Source: Planctomycetota bacterium (GTDB taxonomy: Bacteria; Planctomycetota; UBA11346). Taken from it: DNA of 64,000 nt. The stretch is from assembly GCA_014193115.1 (NCBI GenBank), contig BJHQ01000002.1:382815-446814 (forward strand), read 5' to 3'. Position numbers and translations under genes: made by a program. Numbering within the stretch: position 1 is the stretch's first letter; the number at the start of each line of letters is the position of its first letter. Of this stretch, positions 53,301 through 61,025 are shown piece by piece. The notes under the pieces were generated by a model that saw nothing but the letters and a program-made list of their open reading frames with translations, was not told the origin of the DNA and ran no database searches.

Positions 53301-55907
53301 TCCGAGGATGCCTGCACTCACCACCAAGGCCGATGGCATGTCTGCGCCAATCCACACCGCTGCCAGCAGGCCCACGGACGCGGCCGCCAGCAGGCTGCGG
53401 CGCAGGTTGTCCAGGATCTTCCAACGGGCCAGTTCTCCGAGCACATTGGCCGCATGCCCATGGGCGCTGGCTACGCTCCGCGCCAGCCACGGCAGCAGCT
53501 GCCAGTCGCCCCGGATCCAGCGGATCCGCCGGGCGACGTCCGCCAGGTAACGGGCAGGGTGGTCTTCGACCAGCAACACGTCGCTGATCAGGCCGGCGCG
53601 GGCGAAGCTGCCTTCGATCAGGTCGTGGGACAAGATGGCATTGTCGGGAAAGCGGCCGTCCATCACCGACGCAAAGGCAGCCAGGTCATAGATGCCCTTG
53701 CCGATGAATGAGCCCTGGTCGAACAGATCCTGGTACACATCCGAGACGGTGCGGGTGTAGGGATCGAAACCGGCTTCGCCGGACCACCAGGTGGCGAACC
53801 AGGAACGGGTCGAGCTGCCCAGGCTGGTCACGATCCGGGGTTGCAGGATCGCGTGGCCGGCAACCACCAGGCCATCGCGCACGACCGGCCAGTTGAGCGG
53901 ATGGGCCATGGCCGCGACCAGGTCGCGGCCGGCATCCCGGGGCAGCCTGGTGTCGGCGTCGAGGACCAGGACGTAACGGACCGCGGTCAGACGGGTCGCA
54001 TCACCAACCACCACGGTGAAGGCCGAGCGCTCGCCGCGCAGCAGGAATCCGTTGAGATCCTCGATCTTGCCGCGTTTGCGTTCGCGGCCCATGAACACCC
54101 CTTCGCCGGCATTCCAGCACCGGGGCCGGTGGAACAGATGGAAGCGATCGCCGTGGCGGCGGTTCAACGCAGCGATCGCCGCCGTCGCGCTGCTGAGCAG
54201 CAGGGCGTCGGCGGGCATGTCCACCCGATCGGCATCGGCGAAATCGGTCAGCAGGGCGAATCTCAGGCCCGACTCCCGGTTGGCCAAGGAGCGCACCAGC
54301 AACCCGTCGGTCAGTTCCTGGACATCGATGGCCGAGCGGAGCAGGCAGGGCACCACCACCAGGCAGGTCCGGTCTGCCGGGATGCCTTCGGAATAATCCA
54401 TGCGCGGCATCCGTTCGGCCCTGGCGCAACAAGTCGAGATCCAATTGGTGACCGCCACCGCCGCCTGGCTGGCGGGGATGACCGACAGGATTCCGACCAG
54501 CACGGCGAACCAGGTCTGCCCACCCATCAGCAGCCACGCTGCGCCGGTGAGAACTGCGGTCAGCACCAGGATGGACAGGACGAACCAGGCCAACGCCAAT
54601 GGTCTGGTGCCCCGATCGCTCGGATGGCGCAGGCCGTGGACTTGGGCCAGGTGCTGCTCCAGCTGCCGCCGGCCGTCGCCGATCAGCCACCACCCGACGT
54701 GCTGCTGCGCAGGATGTCTCACGGATCCGGTCTGCTGTCCGGCATCGGCTGGCGCTTGGGCCAGGGCCATGGCGGCCTCCGCCACCGCCCGCTCGGCGGC
54801 CGCTCCGGGCGGATGGCAGCGGCGGGCCAGGCCCTCGATCGCCTTGCGGTAGCGGTCCCTGGTGCCGGGATCCATGGCCGGATGCACCGGATCCTGGCGC
54901 AGAACCGCCTCGACCGGGCTCTGCTCCTCGACGAACGTCCGCCAATCGATGGTCGCCATCCGGCGCAGGCTGGTGATGGCGTGCTCGACCGCGAGCTGAT
55001 CGCTGGCCTGGACCTGGTGGTCCGCCCGCACCAGATCGGTCACCATCTGGTGGTGGTCGGCCAGGCGCTGGTCCAGCCACTGCATGACCAGGGCGACCTG
55101 GGGATTGAGGCCCTGGACCCGGCGATGAAGTTCGGCCACGAAGGCCTGGCTGAGCACCACCGAGCGGGCCAGCTCGCTGATCACGATGACCAGAGAGCTG
55201 GGCTGCTCATCGGCGATCTGGCCGAGGCGGGCCGCCCACAGCGCCGCCAGCCGCCGCTGCTCCTCATGTCCGGCGACCCGCACCGCGACCCGGCGCAGGT
55301 TCTCGATCAGGGCCAGACGCAGCATGATCGGTACGGCCCACAATTCGCCCAGGGTCAGCGGAGCGATCTCCTGATACGCGGAAATGAACGCCGAAAGGCT
55401 GTCAGCATCGACCCGGCCGTCGGCATGGGCGATGAGCTCGATCGACAGGGCGTAGACCCGCGGCGCACCGGCGGGATCTCCGGTGGTCAGGCGGGGCAGT
55501 TCCCGGCTGTACCCCCGGGGCAGATGCCGCCGGGCGGTGGCGATCTGCTCCATGATCAGGTGCTGGTTGTCGAGCAGCCAGTCGCCGGCCGGCACCAGGG
55601 GCGCTGACAATGGCGTGGAAGCGGGGCCGTCGACCAACCGCTCCAGAATCCCGCGTAAGGTGGATTCGTTGTCCCGCAGCCGCTGCAACAGCTGGTTGCC
55701 GCCCCGGCGGACCTCCAGGCGGTGCCAGCCAGCAAGGTCGCGGCCGTGTCGGACCAACTGCGGAGTGGAGAAAATCTCCGCCCGCAACAGGCCATCCCCG
55801 GCCAGGATCTCATCCGGCAAGGGAGCCGGGGATAAGGACGGGATCAGGGTGGGCAGGACCACGGTCCGCTCCCGGTGCGCCTTCGCGGCTGGTGGGGCGG
55901 TGGTCAT
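47367..55907 (-). CDS. ndvB: Cyclic beta-1,2-glucan synthase
   Basis: 2846 residues, the size of the Rhizobium/Brucella NdvB/Cgs proteins. The order is: N-terminal region (1-430); membrane helices near 435-490; a glycosyltransferase with DADTRLPRD (~647), GKGIYDLAAF, LSHDLIEGSFARAG and RRIRWIRGDWQ; more helices at ~850-1010; a glucoamylase-like toroid (NVQDEPVQAIAHRTSPTNIG); then GH94-type phosphorylase-like domains with SGDWNDGMDRVG (~2529). It would polymerise glucose from UDP-glucose, cyclise the chain and export or trim it into the periplasm, in line with osmoadaptation or capsule-like roles. The start at ATG 55907 has no strong Shine-Dalgarno. It is in one uninterrupted frame. Confidence 0.9.
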   Translation of the reverse strand: MTTAPPAAKAHRERTVVLPTLIPSLSPAPLPDEILAGDGLLRAEIFSTPQLVRHGRDLAGWHRLEVRRGGNQLLQRLRDNESTLRGILERLVDGPASTPLSAPLVPAGDWLLDNQHLIMEQIATARRHLPRGYSRELPRLTTGDPAGAPRVYALSIELIAHADGRVDADSLSAFISAYQEIAPLTLGELWAVPIMLRLALIENLRRVAVRVAGHEEQRRLAALWAARLGQIADEQPSSLVIVISELARSVVLSQAFVAELHRRVQGLNPQVALVMQWLDQRLADHHQMVTDLVRADHQVQASDQLAVEHAITSLRRMATIDWRTFVEEQSPVEAVLRQDPVHPAMDPGTRDRYRKAIEGLARRCHPPGAAAERAVAEAAMALAQAPADAGQQTGSVRHPAQQHVGWWLIGDGRRQLEQHLAQVHGLRHPSDRGTRPLALAWFVLSILVLTAVLTGAAWLLMGGQTWFAVLVGILSVIPASQAAVAVTNWISTCCARAERMPRMDYSEGIPADRTCLVVVPCLLRSAIDVQELTDGLLVRSLANRESGLRFALLTDFADADRVDMPADALLLSSATAAIAALNRRHGDRFHLFHRPRCWNAGEGVFMGRERKRGKIEDLNGFLLRGERSAFTVVVGDATRLTAVRYVLVLDADTRLPRDAGRDLVAAMAHPLNWPVVRDGLVVAGHAILQPRIVTSLGSSTRSWFATWWSGEAGFDPYTRTVSDVYQDLFDQGSFIGKGIYDLAAFASVMDGRFPDNAILSHDLIEGSFARAGLISDVLLVEDHPARYLADVARRIRWIRGDWQLLPWLARSVASAHGHAANVLGELARWKILDNLRRSLLAAASVGLLAAVWIGADMPSALVVSAGILGLALLPTVLGALGILHKDLELPWSSHLRLARQRFGQGSLVAAGGLAVLPFEAVIQTRAVLRTMWRLLISHRHLQEWQTSSEAERLASGRLTDVILTMWPAPTAGVLAILLAGFRPGLGVVAVPLGILWILAPFMAWGLSRPRRSATVILGLSDRRYLDVCARKTWRFFTENWSAEDRYLPPDNVQDEPVQAIAHRTSPTNIGLALLADLAAHDLGWLTTGGLIRRLELTWDSTNALARHRGHLFNWYDTRTGQVLTPRYVSTVDSGNLAGHLLVLAAGLRALPDRVETARRRRGLAATLACAGTPQALALANDVLTCDLAGIGLRLDQLLDSMSEPRDATAKSEAGMWLASARQTWAEQQAEPEVLAADLDRARSLADAMTALALGMEWPFLYDRRTKLFAIGYRCDDTRLDDSSYDLLASESRLGSYVAIATGSISQDHWFHLGRRQVRTLADGLAGGVAADLTAGWLGGGGQVLVSWSGTLFEYLMPSLVMPEEPGTLIDDSNRTAVAEQIRYAASRGVPWGISESAYYHTDASLNWQYRAFGVPSLGMKRGLAEDLVVAPYACALGLLIDPEAAVANLHKLESLGSMGRFGFCDAIDFTPSRLPVGVPLVVIRSWMAHHQGMALLAFLHVLEDAPMRRRFLADPQLLAHRLLLEERPVPIQGPSEETDQPGGSLSLGQDSALRVITQPHPAAAEVQLLSNGRYHCLVFASGSGGSRWNDLSVTRWRADPTGDGGGPGLYLRDVLTGDRSDDHSGAGACWSACHFPSNRTARLYEAVFSQGRAEFRRRDGDLSTHTEIAISPEDDVELRRLHLANHGEDDRRLELTTYVEPVLAPAVADLSHPAFSNLFIETEMVPEAEAVLATRRPRHPEDARLWLVHLLVPRGEAAGGEISFETDRRAFLGRGGHLHAPQALQGPCKALGGTVGGVLDPVLALRRQVTVPAGGRIIVDVIYAVAPTRAAALALAQRYRDEHIANRVFGLAYTHGQVVLSQIGASGAEAQVFARLAGSLVVPVVHRRSAPATMLRNRRTRAGLWSYGISGDLPICLMRVTDSQRTDLVRQVLRAHAWWRSRGLAVDLVILIEDPSIYRQEQTERILGLVMAGPSAGQIDRPGGIFVRRLDQVPEEDRHLLAAVASLVIADVVGNLGQFSERRVRPDSPAPRFRPTRPQLRDEPLAASTFTLSQWNGLGGFTSDGREYIIILPPGRTTPLPWCNVLANESFGTVVSERGAAYTWAGNCHEFRLTPWRCDAVADPFGELTLIRDEDTGAVWSPTPGPLPGRSTRVVRHGFGYSAFMAGEEGLATELHTWVDAVEPVKHLRLLIANRSGRERRLTVTMFLEWTLGELRERTQGNLVTEHEDGVLFARNPLHDDESQRHAFLAASRRLHGWTCDRTEFLGRGSLADRPDAMAAGNLLGRCGAGFDPCAAAQVLIQLAPGEEQEVVFTIGCGRDRAHARSQALARRGAGPARESLSRVYEHWKHLLSTVQVSTCDPTINLLANGWLGYQIISARILARSGFSQSGGAWGFRDQLQDSMALVHHAPHFLKEQIRRCAGRQFSEGDVQHWWHPPQGRGVRTRISDDYLWLPYALCRYLETGGDPALLHERLPFLKAAAVPAELDSVYDLPQISDEQATIYQHAVRALLHGLRFGSHGLPLMGSGDWNDGMDRVGRLGRGESVWLGFFLIDCLRRFVPVAQSVGDAELSARLLSEAIGLRTRIEATAWEHDRYLRAWTDDGVALGSATSVECRIDALPQAWAALSLAKGPEGAGDPARARIALDTVERLLVLRDQGLILLFDPPFDHGPVEPGYIKGYAPGVRENGGQYTHAAVWTAMAFAALGDGAKALELTRLIDPIRHGADPDRWQGEPYVLAADVYRAPGHIGRAGWTWYTGSAGWMLRLILESLLGLTKTGGYLRVSPTTSADFGDFTVVYRAGTATYNIQVTTGSGTPQTTCDGQVCADGRIPLVEDGREHAVRVLR

Positions 55908-56051
55908 TGGGCCTGGGGACGATCCATCGTGCCGAGCTGGTAAGCACCCGGCGGTCCAGCCGGCCGTCAGCCACGCGGATCCCGCTGGATCCGCTGATTG
56001 AACACCTCTGCGCTCTGGAATCCGGTTTCAGCCTGTGCGCCCAAAGCGGAA

Positions 56052-56076
56052 GGAATCCTGCTGAATGCAGGATTCC
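56052..56076. promoter_or_regulatory. Perfect 10-bp inverted repeat upstream of the recombinase
   Basis: GGAATCCTGC and GCAGGATTCC pair perfectly around the loop TGAAT. It lies in the 247-bp divergent gap between the glucan synthase and the Xer-like gene, 79 bp before the chosen start, and overlaps the track's ATG 56065. There is no T run, so an operator or recombinase-related site is more likely than a terminator. Confidence 0.6.
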
Positions 56077-56154
56077 CGCCCGGTGATCCTGCTCGACGCA
56101 ATCCAGGTCCATCGGGACGCTGGCCTGGGCTGCGGCTCAGACGATCCTGCGCCG

Positions 56155-57141
56155 ATGACTGCGGTGTCTGATCTGCGTGTACCCGCGGCAGCGGTGGCGG
56201 CATTCATCGCTGAGCTGCGCGATGCCCGGGGCAGCAGTCCGCATACCCTCCGGGCCTACGCGACGGAATTGGCCCGGTTGGTGGCCTGGCTGCCGACCGG
56301 CGCACCGGATTTGACCGACATCGCCCTGCTTGATGCGTCGACGTTGCGCGCCTATGTCGCCGATCGGGCAGCGGGAGCATTCCCCATTCCCGCAGGAACC
56401 TCAGGGAAAAAGCATGCGGCAGCGGTCGGACTGGCGCCAGCGAGCACTGCCCGGCTGGTGGCCTGCCTGCGCGCCTTCTGCCGTTATTGCGCCCGCACCG
56501 GGCTGCGGGCCGGCGATCCGTCGGCGCTGCTCCGCGGACCTCGGCAGCGCCGCAAACTGCCGCATTGGCTCGAACCGGACGAGATCTCCGCCTTGCTCGC
56601 CGCACCCCAGGGCGATGACGAGGCCGCCCTGCGCGACCGGGCGCTGCTCGAAACCCTGTATTCCACCGGCATGCGGGTCGGGGAACTGGTGGCGGTGGAC
56701 GACGCCGATCTTGATCCGGCCGCTGGTACCTGCCTGATCCGGGGTAAAGGCCGGAAGGAACGGCTGGGCCTGCTCGGCGGACCGGCGCTGGCGGCGCTCG
56801 CGGCATACCGGATCCGCCGCGATGCCGTCCACGGCGCCGGAACGTCTGATCGCGGCAGCTTCCTCAGCGTCCGTGCCCGCCATCCGGGCGGCCGGCGGCT
56901 GACCGATCGCGATGTGCGCAGGATCCTGCTCCGCCATCTCGTCGCCTGCGGCCTGTCGCTGAAGACCACGCCCCACACCCTGCGCCATTCCTTCGCCACC
57001 CATCTGGTCCAAGCCGGTGCCGACATCCGCTCGGTGCAGGAGCTGCTCGGCCATGCCAGCTTGTCGACCACCGCCATTTACACCCACCTGTCGCTGGACG
57101 CCTTGCGTGAAGTGTACCGCAAGGCCCACCCCAGGGCCTGA
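56155..57141 (+). CDS. Xer-type tyrosine recombinase
   Basis: 328 residues from ATG 56155 ([18 protein letters not shown]); ATG 56065 lies inside the palindrome and adds 30 residues. The core-binding domain is followed by a complete catalytic set: Arg in TGMRVGEL, Lys in [17 protein letters not shown] (His and Arg), the later His in [12 protein letters not shown], and the nucleophile Tyr in AIYTHL. It matches XerC/XerD; which of the pair it is cannot be said. The next gene begins 18 bp later. It probably resolves chromosome dimers; no integration module is visible nearby. Confidence 0.9.
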   Translation: MTAVSDLRVPAAAVAAFIAELRDARGSSPHTLRAYATELARLVAWLPTGAPDLTDIALLDASTLRAYVADRAAGAFPIPAGTSGKKHAAAVGLAPASTARLVACLRAFCRYCARTGLRAGDPSALLRGPRQRRKLPHWLEPDEISALLAAPQGDDEAALRDRALLETLYSTGMRVGELVAVDDADLDPAAGTCLIRGKGRKERLGLLGGPALAALAAYRIRRDAVHGAGTSDRGSFLSVRARHPGGRRLTDRDVRRILLRHLVACGLSLKTTPHTLRHSFATHLVQAGADIRSVQELLGHASLSTTAIYTHLSLDALREVYRKAHPRA

Positions 57142-57159
57142 AGCCGGATCGGACCACCT

Positions 57160-57981
57160 ATGAGCGCCTCGGACACCTCGAGAACGACGCTGATCCTCGG
57201 CTGCGGCGCACTAGGCGCGGCGGTCGCCGAACGATTACGCCGCCGCGGAATCCCGGTGCTCGGCGTGCGTCGCTCAGGAGGCGCAGGCCTGCTCGCGGGC
57301 GACGCCGCCGAACCTGAGCTCTACCAGCGGCTGCCGCTGACCGAGATCACCTCGGTGCTGCTCGCTGCTTCGCCTGGCCTGCGTCGCGGCCGTGACAACC
57401 GTCTGGCCGCCGCCGTTACACTGATCACGCGGTTTTTACCTGCGGCACACTTGGTCTATTCCGGCACCACCGCGGTCTATGCCGATGCCGGCGGCGGTGA
57501 TGCCGATGAGTCCGCATCGCTGATCGGCGAGGGTCCTGGAGCGGGGCTCGTCGCCATCGAGCAGGCAGTGCTCGCCCACCAGCGCGCGCTGGTGCTGCGC
57601 TTTCCCGCCCTGGTCGGAGCCCAACGCCGCCATGCGCGGGACCGGGTCGAGGCGGCGCTCGCAGCGGCGGTCCCCTGCGTCGTCGCCGGCGATCCCGACC
57701 GGCCGTTTTCGTACTGCCACGACGAGGACGCCGCCGATCTGTGCGCCTTGGCTGCGACCGGCGGATTGGCGGTGGAGGGCAACCGCGTGCTCAACGCCGC
57801 GGCTCCTGACCGGATGACCGTGCGGGGATATTATCAGGGATTCGCCGACCAGATCCTCGCCGGCCAGCCGGCGCCGGCAGGGTTCACCATTGTCGGTGAC
57901 GGCTCGGCCCAACCGCGCCGACGGATCGATGCCGGTCGGCTCCATCATCTGCTGCCGGACTGGCGGTGGCGCCGGCCTTGA
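57160..57981 (+). CDS. NAD(P)-binding epimerase/reductase-like protein
   Basis: 273 residues, 18 bp after the recombinase stop and probably co-transcribed. The N-terminus is a Rossmann fold (LILGCGALGAAVAERLRRRG), followed by TAVYADAGGG and ALVLRFPALVGAQRRH, the layout of extended-SDR/NAD-dependent epimerase-like proteins. The usual SDR Tyr-x-x-x-Lys is not evident. It could act on a nucleotide sugar or serve as a redox-linked regulator. The function is unknown. Confidence 0.65.
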   Translation: MSASDTSRTTLILGCGALGAAVAERLRRRGIPVLGVRRSGGAGLLAGDAAEPELYQRLPLTEITSVLLAASPGLRRGRDNRLAAAVTLITRFLPAAHLVYSGTTAVYADAGGGDADESASLIGEGPGAGLVAIEQAVLAHQRALVLRFPALVGAQRRHARDRVEAALAAAVPCVVAGDPDRPFSYCHDEDAADLCALAATGGLAVEGNRVLNAAAPDRMTVRGYYQGFADQILAGQPAPAGFTIVGDGSAQPRRRIDAGRLHHLLPDWRWRRP

Positions 57982-58066
57982 TCCATCGATCGGTGGCTGC
58001 TGGTCTGGTCACCACGATCTTCGTCCAGCCCTTGCGTCTGGCGGCGCCCGCCATGCGCTTGACCAC

Positions 58067-60913
58067 ATGACCCCCGCCGCCGCCCTCCGCCGCCGCCACC
58101 TCACCGACCGCGCCGGACTGGAACGGATCGAAGCCCAATGTCGCTTCGCCGACGGCCTGGGTGCTGACGGAAAAATCCTGGCGCAGCAGGCCCGGGAACG
58201 TGCCTCCGCGGTGCTCGCTGGCGGCGATGTGGCGGCAGCGGTCGCAGCTGCCGAAGCGGTGCTCGACCCCCTCGCGGCCACCGCCAAGACCTTCACCGTC
58301 CACGCTGTCGGCCACGCCCACATCGATATGAACTGGATGTGGGGCTGGCATGAGACCGTCGCCATCACCTGCGACACGGTGCGCACCGTATTGAAGCTGA
58401 TGGATGAATTCCCTGCGTTCCGCTTCGGCCAGTCCCAGGCCTCGGTGTACCGGATCCTGGAACAGCACGCGCCGGACCTGTTGCATGGCGTCAGAGCCAA
58501 GATCGCCGCAGGCCAGTGGGAGGTCCTCGCCGCACACTGGGTCGAAGGTGACCGCAATGTCCCGAGCGGCGAAGGCATCGTCCGCCAGCTGGTCGAGACC
58601 CGCAGTTACGTCGCTCAGCTGCTCGGTTTGTCCCCGGCCGATGTGCCGGTGGACTGGTCGCCAGACACCTTCGGTCATGCCGCCAGCATTCCCGCCATCT
58701 CGGTGGGTGGCGGAACCCCGTATCTGTACTGCTGCCGCACCGGGACCACCGATCGTCCAGCGGTGTTCTGGTGGCGCGGCCCGGACGGATCCCGGGTGCT
58801 GGTCAATCGCGAGATCGCCTGGTACCAGGAAAGCTGGTACGCCGGCATGCCGATGCCGAGCGCGATCGCCAAACACGCCCTGGATTTCCAGCGCCGCACC
58901 GAACTGAAGGACTGGATGATGGTCTACGGAGTCGGCGACCACGGTGGTGGACCGACCCGACGGGACCTGCGCCTGATCGAGGAGATGACCCGCTGGCCGG
59001 TGTTTCCGCGGATCATCCCGGGACGGGTGGGCGAGTTCTTCCGCCTGCTCGAACGCGACGGCGCCCGCTGGCCCGAGGTGGCCAGCGAGCTCAATGTCGA
59101 GTTCACCGGCTGTTATACGTCGCAATCGGTGATCAAGCGCGGCAACCGCCGGGGCGAGGCGCTGTGCCTGTCGGCCGAAACCGCTGACGCCATCGCCGGC
59201 CGCATCGCCGGTCGTGCGCCGGGCGACCTGCGCGAATCCTGGCGCAAGGTCCTGTTCGGTCATTTCCACGACATCCTGCCTGGTTCCGGCGTGACCCTGA
59301 CCCGGGAATACCAATCGGCACTGTATCAAGATGTCCAGGCCGAAGCCGGGCAGATCCGCCAGCAGAGCCTGGCCGCCATCACCGCCCAGCTCGACACCTC
59401 GTTCGGCGGAACGCTGGCCTCGTCCGGGGCATCCAACCTGCCAGCCGCCTTGACCGGATTGGGAACCGGATCGGGCTCAGGCCGGCTCGACGGCGACCTG
59501 TCGGTGGGCTCCCAGGTCGGTGACGGACCGCGGCCGATGGTGGTGGTGAACCCTTCGGCCTGGGAACGCCGTGAGGTGGTCACCTGCACGGTGTGGGATG
59601 GCGACGGCGACGACGACCGCCATCCCGGCAAACGGGCGTGGACCGCGGTCCTGCCTGATGGGACGCGCTTGGCTCCGCAACAAGTCGGGCAGGGACGCAG
59701 CTGGAGCCACGACTTCGTCAAGCTGGCGGTGCCTGTGACCGTGCCGGCCCTTGGCTGGGCCACGGTTGCTTTGATTGAGGGCGAGCCGGCAGCGACCCCG
59801 CCCACCACTGCGGGTGCGTCCATCGTTCGCCAGCAAGATGGCGGACACGGCCAGGTCCAGCATCGCGCCGATGGGTCTTGGTCGCTGGTGAACGAGCATC
59901 TGTCGGTACGGATCGATCGGGTCACCGGCGGCCTGGCCAGCATCATCGACCGCGCTACCGGGGCCGAACTGATCGCCGGCCCCTGTGGCGTGTTGGAAAT
60001 CATCCAGGAACGGCCAGGGACGATGACCGCGTGGCTGTGCGGCGATGCCGATGCGCCGCTGCCGCTGCATATCGATAAGGTCGAGCTGATCGAGGAAGGT
60101 CCGCTGCAAGTGGCGGCGCGGGTCCAGCTCAGCCGGAACGCGACGCAACTGACCGCGACCTGGCGCCTGGCTTCGGGCAGCCGCCAGATTGATCTGACGG
60201 TCGAAGCAAAATGGCGGGAGATCGGCACCAAGGACGGCGGCGTGCCTCGCTTGCAGCTGAGCCTGCCGACCGCCTTGGTCGAAGCGTCGGGCCGTTACGA
60301 GACGCCTCACGGCGCCGTCCGCCGCCCTGCTGAAGGCCGGGTGATGCCAGCGGTGCGCTGGGCGGCGGTAGATGGCAAGCGCCCCCAGGGCCCGGGCTCG
60401 TTGGTGGCGCTGACCCAGGGTCAGCATGCCTTCGACCTGCGCCCCGATGGCACCTTGATCGTGCATCTGCTGCGTTCGTCCTGGGATCCGGACCCCCTGC
60501 CCGAGGTTGCCGACCATGTCCTGCGCCTGGCGCTGGTCCCCTGCTCCGCCCTGCCCAGCGATGCCGACTGCCTGCGCTGGGCCATGGCCCACGACCAGCC
60601 CGTGGCCGTGATCCCGGCCACGGTCCATCCGGGCCGGTTGCCGAGCAGCGCCACGTTGCTGACCGCAGATGACGCGGCGGTCGTGGTGGTGGCGGTCCGC
60701 CGGACCAGCGACGGCCTGGTGGTCAGACTGCTCAACACCGCCGCCGAACGCACCTCTGCTCTGTCGGTCGATCCGCTGCTCGGGCGGATCGTCGCAGCCC
60801 GCTCCGCCGACCTGCTCCAGCGGCCGCAAAGCGATCTGACGGTGACTGGCCAGCAGATCAGCATCGCCCTGGGCGGATTCGCCATCGCGACCGTGCTGAT
60901 CACGCTGGCCTGA
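58067..60913 (+). CDS. Alpha-mannosidase, GH38
   Basis: 948 residues from ATG 58067; the track start at 57890 lies inside the previous gene. The metal site is visible in HAVGHAHIDMNWMWGWHE (His85, Asp87) and the nucleophile Asp200 in WSPDTFGHAASIP. FHDILPGSGVTLTREYQ is the second conserved metal region. The C-terminal 450 residues are the family's beta-sandwich domains. It removes alpha-mannose residues by the retaining mechanism, in the cytoplasm as no signal peptide is seen. It follows the epimerase-like gene after 85 bp and fits the other glycan enzymes here. Confidence 0.92.
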   Translation: MTPAAALRRRHLTDRAGLERIEAQCRFADGLGADGKILAQQARERASAVLAGGDVAAAVAAAEAVLDPLAATAKTFTVHAVGHAHIDMNWMWGWHETVAITCDTVRTVLKLMDEFPAFRFGQSQASVYRILEQHAPDLLHGVRAKIAAGQWEVLAAHWVEGDRNVPSGEGIVRQLVETRSYVAQLLGLSPADVPVDWSPDTFGHAASIPAISVGGGTPYLYCCRTGTTDRPAVFWWRGPDGSRVLVNREIAWYQESWYAGMPMPSAIAKHALDFQRRTELKDWMMVYGVGDHGGGPTRRDLRLIEEMTRWPVFPRIIPGRVGEFFRLLERDGARWPEVASELNVEFTGCYTSQSVIKRGNRRGEALCLSAETADAIAGRIAGRAPGDLRESWRKVLFGHFHDILPGSGVTLTREYQSALYQDVQAEAGQIRQQSLAAITAQLDTSFGGTLASSGASNLPAALTGLGTGSGSGRLDGDLSVGSQVGDGPRPMVVVNPSAWERREVVTCTVWDGDGDDDRHPGKRAWTAVLPDGTRLAPQQVGQGRSWSHDFVKLAVPVTVPALGWATVALIEGEPAATPPTTAGASIVRQQDGGHGQVQHRADGSWSLVNEHLSVRIDRVTGGLASIIDRATGAELIAGPCGVLEIIQERPGTMTAWLCGDADAPLPLHIDKVELIEEGPLQVAARVQLSRNATQLTATWRLASGSRQIDLTVEAKWREIGTKDGGVPRLQLSLPTALVEASGRYETPHGAVRRPAEGRVMPAVRWAAVDGKRPQGPGSLVALTQGQHAFDLRPDGTLIVHLLRSSWDPDPLPEVADHVLRLALVPCSALPSDADCLRWAMAHDQPVAVIPATVHPGRLPSSATLLTADDAAVVVVAVRRTSDGLVVRLLNTAAERTSALSVDPLLGRIVAARSADLLQRPQSDLTVTGQQISIALGGFAIATVLITLA

Positions 60914-61025
60914 GACCGGACCGCCTGAACCAGCTGCGGAAACGCAGCCGCTGCCTCGGTCCCACGTGTGATCCGCGACAGGGATTCCGCAGCTCGTCGG
61001 TTGGCTTTCGATCGGAAATGGTCGT

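Noticed and set aside
53841-55607. 588-aa + strand ORF inside the glucan synthase region
   Set aside because: It is the complement of the synthase N-terminal region, with no recognisable motif.
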